Part shown: one piece after another, positions 6,292 through 8,088 of the stretch
Layout: each line of letters begins with the position of its first letter
Numbering within the stretch: the stretch's first letter is position 1
Assembly (NCBI GenBank): GCA_006226265.1
Contig: SBHH01000270.1
Coordinates: 1-8,088, forward strand
Length of the DNA stretch: 8,088 nucleotides
Direction: 5' to 3'
Origin: Alphaproteobacteria bacterium
Lineage (GTDB): Bacteria > Pseudomonadota > Alphaproteobacteria > Sneathiellales > Sneathiellaceae
Program-made: the position numbers and the translations under genes
The notes under the pieces: model-generated
Told to the model about the DNA's origin: nothing
The model's database searches: none
What the model saw: only the letters and a program-made list of their open reading frames with translations

Positions 6292-6903
6292 TCATGAACC
6301 TGTCTCCGGTTTGAAAGAAGGAAACAGCATTTCGATATAGCGGCGAAGATGGTTGAGATTGTCGACGGCAACAGTGGTGCGTTGGCGCGCCTTCGCGAGA
6401 ACAAAGGAGCCCTGCAACACCGACTGGATATAGAGGGCAAGGCTCTCATCCGTCCAGTCTCCGCCCGGGCGGTATTTCTTCCGCGCTGCTCTGATATCAC
6501 CTTCAAGTGTGGCGGCGTGGCCGCAGATACTGCTCTCACAGGCGTTCCGGATAGCGGGGACAGTTTCGTATATCTCCTGCACCATTGTCCCGACGAGGCA
6601 GGTGAATTCAGGCAACTCTCCCCGCAACAGATCACGGCGGAAGTCGATATAGCCAAGCAGCCGGGCCAGCGGGTCCGCGTGGTCGTGGTAAGGGGCGTTT
6701 TCAAACAATTCCCCTGTCGTTTGGCTCCAGTATTCGGCGGCAGCCAGGGCGAGTTCCTCTTTTCCCTTGAAGTGATGGAAGAAACTGCCTTTGGTCAGCG
6801 CGGCTTCCTGGCAGATATCCTCAATCCGTGTGGCATTGTAGCCTTTGGTGCGGATCACTTTCAGGGCGGCCTCCAGAAGCCGTGCTTTCGATTCATGTAT
6901 CAT
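6292..6903 (-). CDS. TetR/AcrR family transcriptional regulator
   Basis: Ligand-responsive repressor of 203 residues. The N-terminal HTH spans about 8-51: LLEAALKVIRTKGYNATRIEDI, then the recognition helix region LTKGSFFHHFKGKEELALAA. The rest (about 60-195) is the helical ligand-binding and dimerisation domain, with PEFTCLVGTMVQEIYETVPAIRNAC near 98-122. Four cysteines (31, 102, 122, 127), three in the ligand-binding half, leave open sensing of a reactive electrophile. ATG at 6903 has GGAG (6913-6910) 6 bases upstream. Its promoter and two inverted repeats lie immediately upstream, so it very likely represses itself. The likely target is the downstream VOC gene; the divergent sigma gene is a second possibility. 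Confidence 0.95.
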   Translation of the reverse strand: MIHESKARLLEAALKVIRTKGYNATRIEDICQEAALTKGSFFHHFKGKEELALAAAEYWSQTTGELFENAPYHDHADPLARLLGYIDFRRDLLRGELPEFTCLVGTMVQEIYETVPAIRNACESSICGHAATLEGDIRAARKKYRPGGDWTDESLALYIQSVLQGSFVLAKARQRTTVAVDNLNHLRRYIEMLFPSFKPETGS

Positions 6904-6913
6904 TCAATTCTCC

Positions 6914-6931
6914 ATACCGACAAATAGGTAT
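6914..6931. promoter_or_regulatory. Candidate TetR operator, copy 1
   Basis: ATACCGACAAATAGGTAT: inverted arms ATACC and GGTAT around an 8-base centre. It overlaps the predicted transcript start of the TetR gene and the right-hand end of its -10 box. Fifteen of 18 bases match copy 2, which abuts it directly. Confidence 0.7.
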
Positions 6932-6957
6932 ATACCGACTGATTGGTATGTTGTCAA
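6929..6957 (-). promoter_or_regulatory. Promoter of the TetR gene
   Basis: Minus-strand TTGACA at 6957-6952 is a perfect -35 box; after exactly 17 bases comes TATATA at 6934-6929 (four of six). The transcript should start near 6922, leaving a short leader with GGAG before the ATG at 6903. The spacer and -10 box are covered by the two inverted repeats. This is the best promoter match in the window. Confidence 0.7.
6932..6949. promoter_or_regulatory. Candidate TetR operator, copy 2
   Basis: ATACCGACTGATTGGTAT: arms ATACC and GGTAT around an 8-base centre, filling the spacer between the -35 and -10 boxes of the TetR promoter. It abuts copy 1 with no gap, which creates a perfect GGTATATACC palindrome at the junction (6927-6936). 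The arrangement is typical of an autorepressed TetR gene. Confidence 0.7.
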
Positions 6958-6974
6958 GGATTTCAGGAAAGAGG

Positions 6975-7067
6975 ATGACAATCGGCCATGGCGCCATTAC
7001 TCTGACTGGCAGAATTGAGGCTGTTGTTTCATTTATTTTCACCGAGCGAACCTTTGACCACCGATGA
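6975..7067 (+). CDS. Possible 30-codon leader peptide overlapping the sigma gene
   Basis: ATG at 6975 is preceded by AGGAAAGAGG, with AGGA (6965-6968) 6 bases away, a better initiation signal than any start of the sigma gene. It encodes 30 residues beginning MTIGHGAITL and ending TERTFDHR, with TGA at 7065-7067. It overlaps the 5' part of the sigma frame. I recognise no family. It may be a translational coupling leader, or chance; its TGA lies 9 bases past an in-frame sigma TTG (7054-7056). Confidence 0.25.
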   Translation: MTIGHGAITLTGRIEAVVSFIFTERTFDHR

Positions 7068-7593
7068 TATATCAGCATTGATCGGCCAGACGGCGCTCGG
7101 AAACCGGGATGCCTTCACGGCATTATATTCTGCAACCAGCCCGAAACTTTTTGCGGTTTGCCTTCGTATCTTGAATAACCGGGCAGAGGCGGAAGACGCT
7201 CTGCAGGAGATTTATGTCAAGGTCTGGCGAGAAGCCTCCAGGTTCGCGCCGACGGGGCATAGTCCCATGTCCTGGCTGATTGCCATTGCCCGAAATCATA
7301 CGATTGATCGCATTCGCGCCCGCAAGCCCGGCGCGGTTGATCTCGACGAAGTGACCGATTTGTCCGATGGAGCGCCAACTCCGGAAGGGGAGGCCATACT
7401 GAAATCGGAGCGGCGGCGGATTGATGGCTGTCTTAATGAGCTTGAGGCGGAGCGGGCCGAGGCCATTCGCGGCGCCTATCTTGAGGGTTACAGCTATCAG
7501 GAACTCGCCAGTCAGCAGAAAATTCCGCTCAATACCATGCGGACCTGGCTTCGCCGGGGATTGTTGAAGTTAAGAGAGTGTCTCGAACGATGA
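7015..7593 (+). CDS. ECF (group 4) RNA polymerase sigma factor, SigK-like
   Basis: Alternative sigma factor that directs RNA polymerase to a stress regulon and is normally held inactive at the membrane by its partner anti-sigma factor. The 192-residue reading from TTG 7015 has region 2 at about 34-103, with FTALYSATSPKLFAVCLRI, the core-binding DALQEIYVKVW at 61-71, and the promoter-melting/-10 recognition part SPMSWLIAIARNHTIDRIRA at about 83-102. Region 4 covers about 136-189, with YSYQELASQQKIPLNTMRTWLRRG forming the -35-binding helix-turn-helix. No ATG or GTG start exists after the in-frame TGA at 7003. TTG 7015, 7024 and 7054 are options, and 7054, giving MTTDDISALI, would match the usual family N-terminus. 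The 3' end overlaps the anti-sigma gene by ATGA, so the pair is translationally coupled. Confidence 0.94.
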   Translation: MRLLFHLFSPSEPLTTDDISALIGQTALGNRDAFTALYSATSPKLFAVCLRILNNRAEAEDALQEIYVKVWREASRFAPTGHSPMSWLIAIARNHTIDRIRARKPGAVDLDEVTDLSDGAPTPEGEAILKSERRRIDGCLNELEAERAEAIRGAYLEGYSYQELASQQKIPLNTMRTWLRRGLLKLRECLER

Positions 7594-8088
7594 GCAGCGG
7601 CAACGACATAAAAGAGCCGGATGATATCCTGGCTGCCGAATATGCCCTCGGTGTCCTGCCGCATGAGGAGCGGACGGCTTTTGCTCGTCGTTTGGAGACG
7701 GAATCGGCGCTCGCCGCGCGCGTCCATTTTTGGGAAAGCCATATGGCTTCCATGGCTGACGAGGTTGAGCCGGTCTCGCCGCCTGCAAGCCTTTTGTCGA
7801 ATATCGAGACCCGCCTGTTCGAGGAGGAAACGGCGCGCGGCACCGTCCCGCCGATGGCACCTTCCGTTGGATGGTGGGCGAACCTTGGTTTCTGGCGCGG
7901 CTTGAGTTTCATTTCCCTTGCCGCGATGATCGTTCTGGCCGGGCTCTATGCCGGCATCTTTAAGGGATCGGAACAGAAGCCCGAGGTGGCGCCGGTTTAC
8001 GTGGCGGAACTTACCGGTAAGACGGACGACGTCAAGCTGGTCACACTTTACGATGAAAAGTCGGGCATTCTTAAAATCAACCGCGTCA
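7590..8088 (+). CDS. RskA-family membrane anti-sigma factor, 3' end outside window
   Basis: Inner-membrane anti-sigma factor expected to sequester the sigma factor encoded just upstream. ATG at 7590 overlaps the sigma stop as ATGA; 166 complete codons lie before the window edge. The cytoplasmic anti-sigma domain is at about 12-77, with AAEYALGVLPHEERTAF followed by LETESALAARVHFWE and SPPASLLSNIETRLF, the pattern of RskA/COG5343 proteins. There is no HxxxCxxC zinc motif, so this is not a ZAS-type anti-sigma. One transmembrane helix is visible at about 104-124 (GLSFISLAAMIVLAGLYAGIF), followed by the start of an extracytoplasmic domain. Family members run about 230-260 residues, so about a third is missing. 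The predicted topology is cytoplasmic N-terminus and periplasmic C-terminus, suited to sensing an envelope or redox signal. Confidence 0.93.
   Translation, partial: MSSGNDIKEPDDILAAEYALGVLPHEERTAFARRLETESALAARVHFWESHMASMADEVEPVSPPASLLSNIETRLFEEETARGTVPPMAPSVGWWANLGFWRGLSFISLAAMIVLAGLYAGIFKGSEQKPEVAPVYVAELTGKTDDVKLVTLYDEKSGILKINRV

Noticed and set aside
6173..6295. 40-codon minus-strand ORF whose ATG overlaps the TetR stop and whose stop lies inside the VOC gene
   Set aside because: The ATGA overlap is suggestive, but the peptide has no hydrophobic or conserved pattern, and its 3' part contains the VOC ribosome-binding site; chance is more likely.
6289..6300. Perfect 12-base palindrome GGTTCATGAACC over the TetR stop codon, with flanking GGAGAC/GTCTCC arms (6266-6271, 6302-6307)
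   Set aside because: There is no loop and no T-tract for a terminator, the outer arms are only 6 bases with a 30-base interior, and the site occurs once; nothing ties it to a function.

Overview
The window looks like a GC-rich proteobacterial chromosome, most likely alphaproteobacterial. The basis is gene content: a tripartite tricarboxylate transporter (TTT) with a Bug-type binding protein, a DauA-like flavin dehydrogenase, an XRE-cupin regulator, and a SigK-like ECF sigma factor with an RskA-type anti-sigma. I can place neither genus nor species. Genes are densely packed, with no RNA gene, insertion sequence, CRISPR array or non-coding stretch over 300 bases.

Region 1 (1-4910, minus strand) reads as one catabolic operon. 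Transcription runs right to left: DauA-like D-amino acid dehydrogenase, tctC, tctB, tctA, then an SDR dehydrogenase cut by the window's left edge. The first four genes are 10-15 bases apart, with ribosome-binding sites lying on or next to the upstream stop codon in at least two junctions. The SDR gene is 89 bases further on and may have its own extra promoter. The logic appears to be: TctC captures a solute in the periplasm, TctAB imports it, the flavoenzyme oxidises it, and the SDR handles a product or related alcohol/ketone. The flavoenzyme keeps the backbone-binding residues of D-arginine dehydrogenase but has lost the glutamate that reads the arginine side chain. The likely substrate is therefore a neutral or hydrophobic D-amino acid or analogue.

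Region 2 (4911-5706) is the control point. A divergent XRE-cupin regulator gene sits on the plus strand. Between it and the operon are two near-identical palindromes exactly 20 bases (two helical turns) apart, the best candidate operators. The regulator's own promoter appears to sit so that the transcript begins at its ATG (leaderless).

Region 3 (5716-6957, minus strand) is a TetR regulator followed by a VOC/PhnB-like protein. The TetR promoter (perfect TTGACA, 17-base spacer, TATATA) is covered by two abutting 18-base inverted repeats, strong candidates for autoregulation.

Region 4 (6975-8088, plus strand) is an ECF sigma factor overlapping its anti-sigma gene by ATGA; the anti-sigma gene runs off the right edge. 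The sigma gene has no ATG start and is preceded and overlapped by a 30-codon ORF with a better ribosome-binding site.
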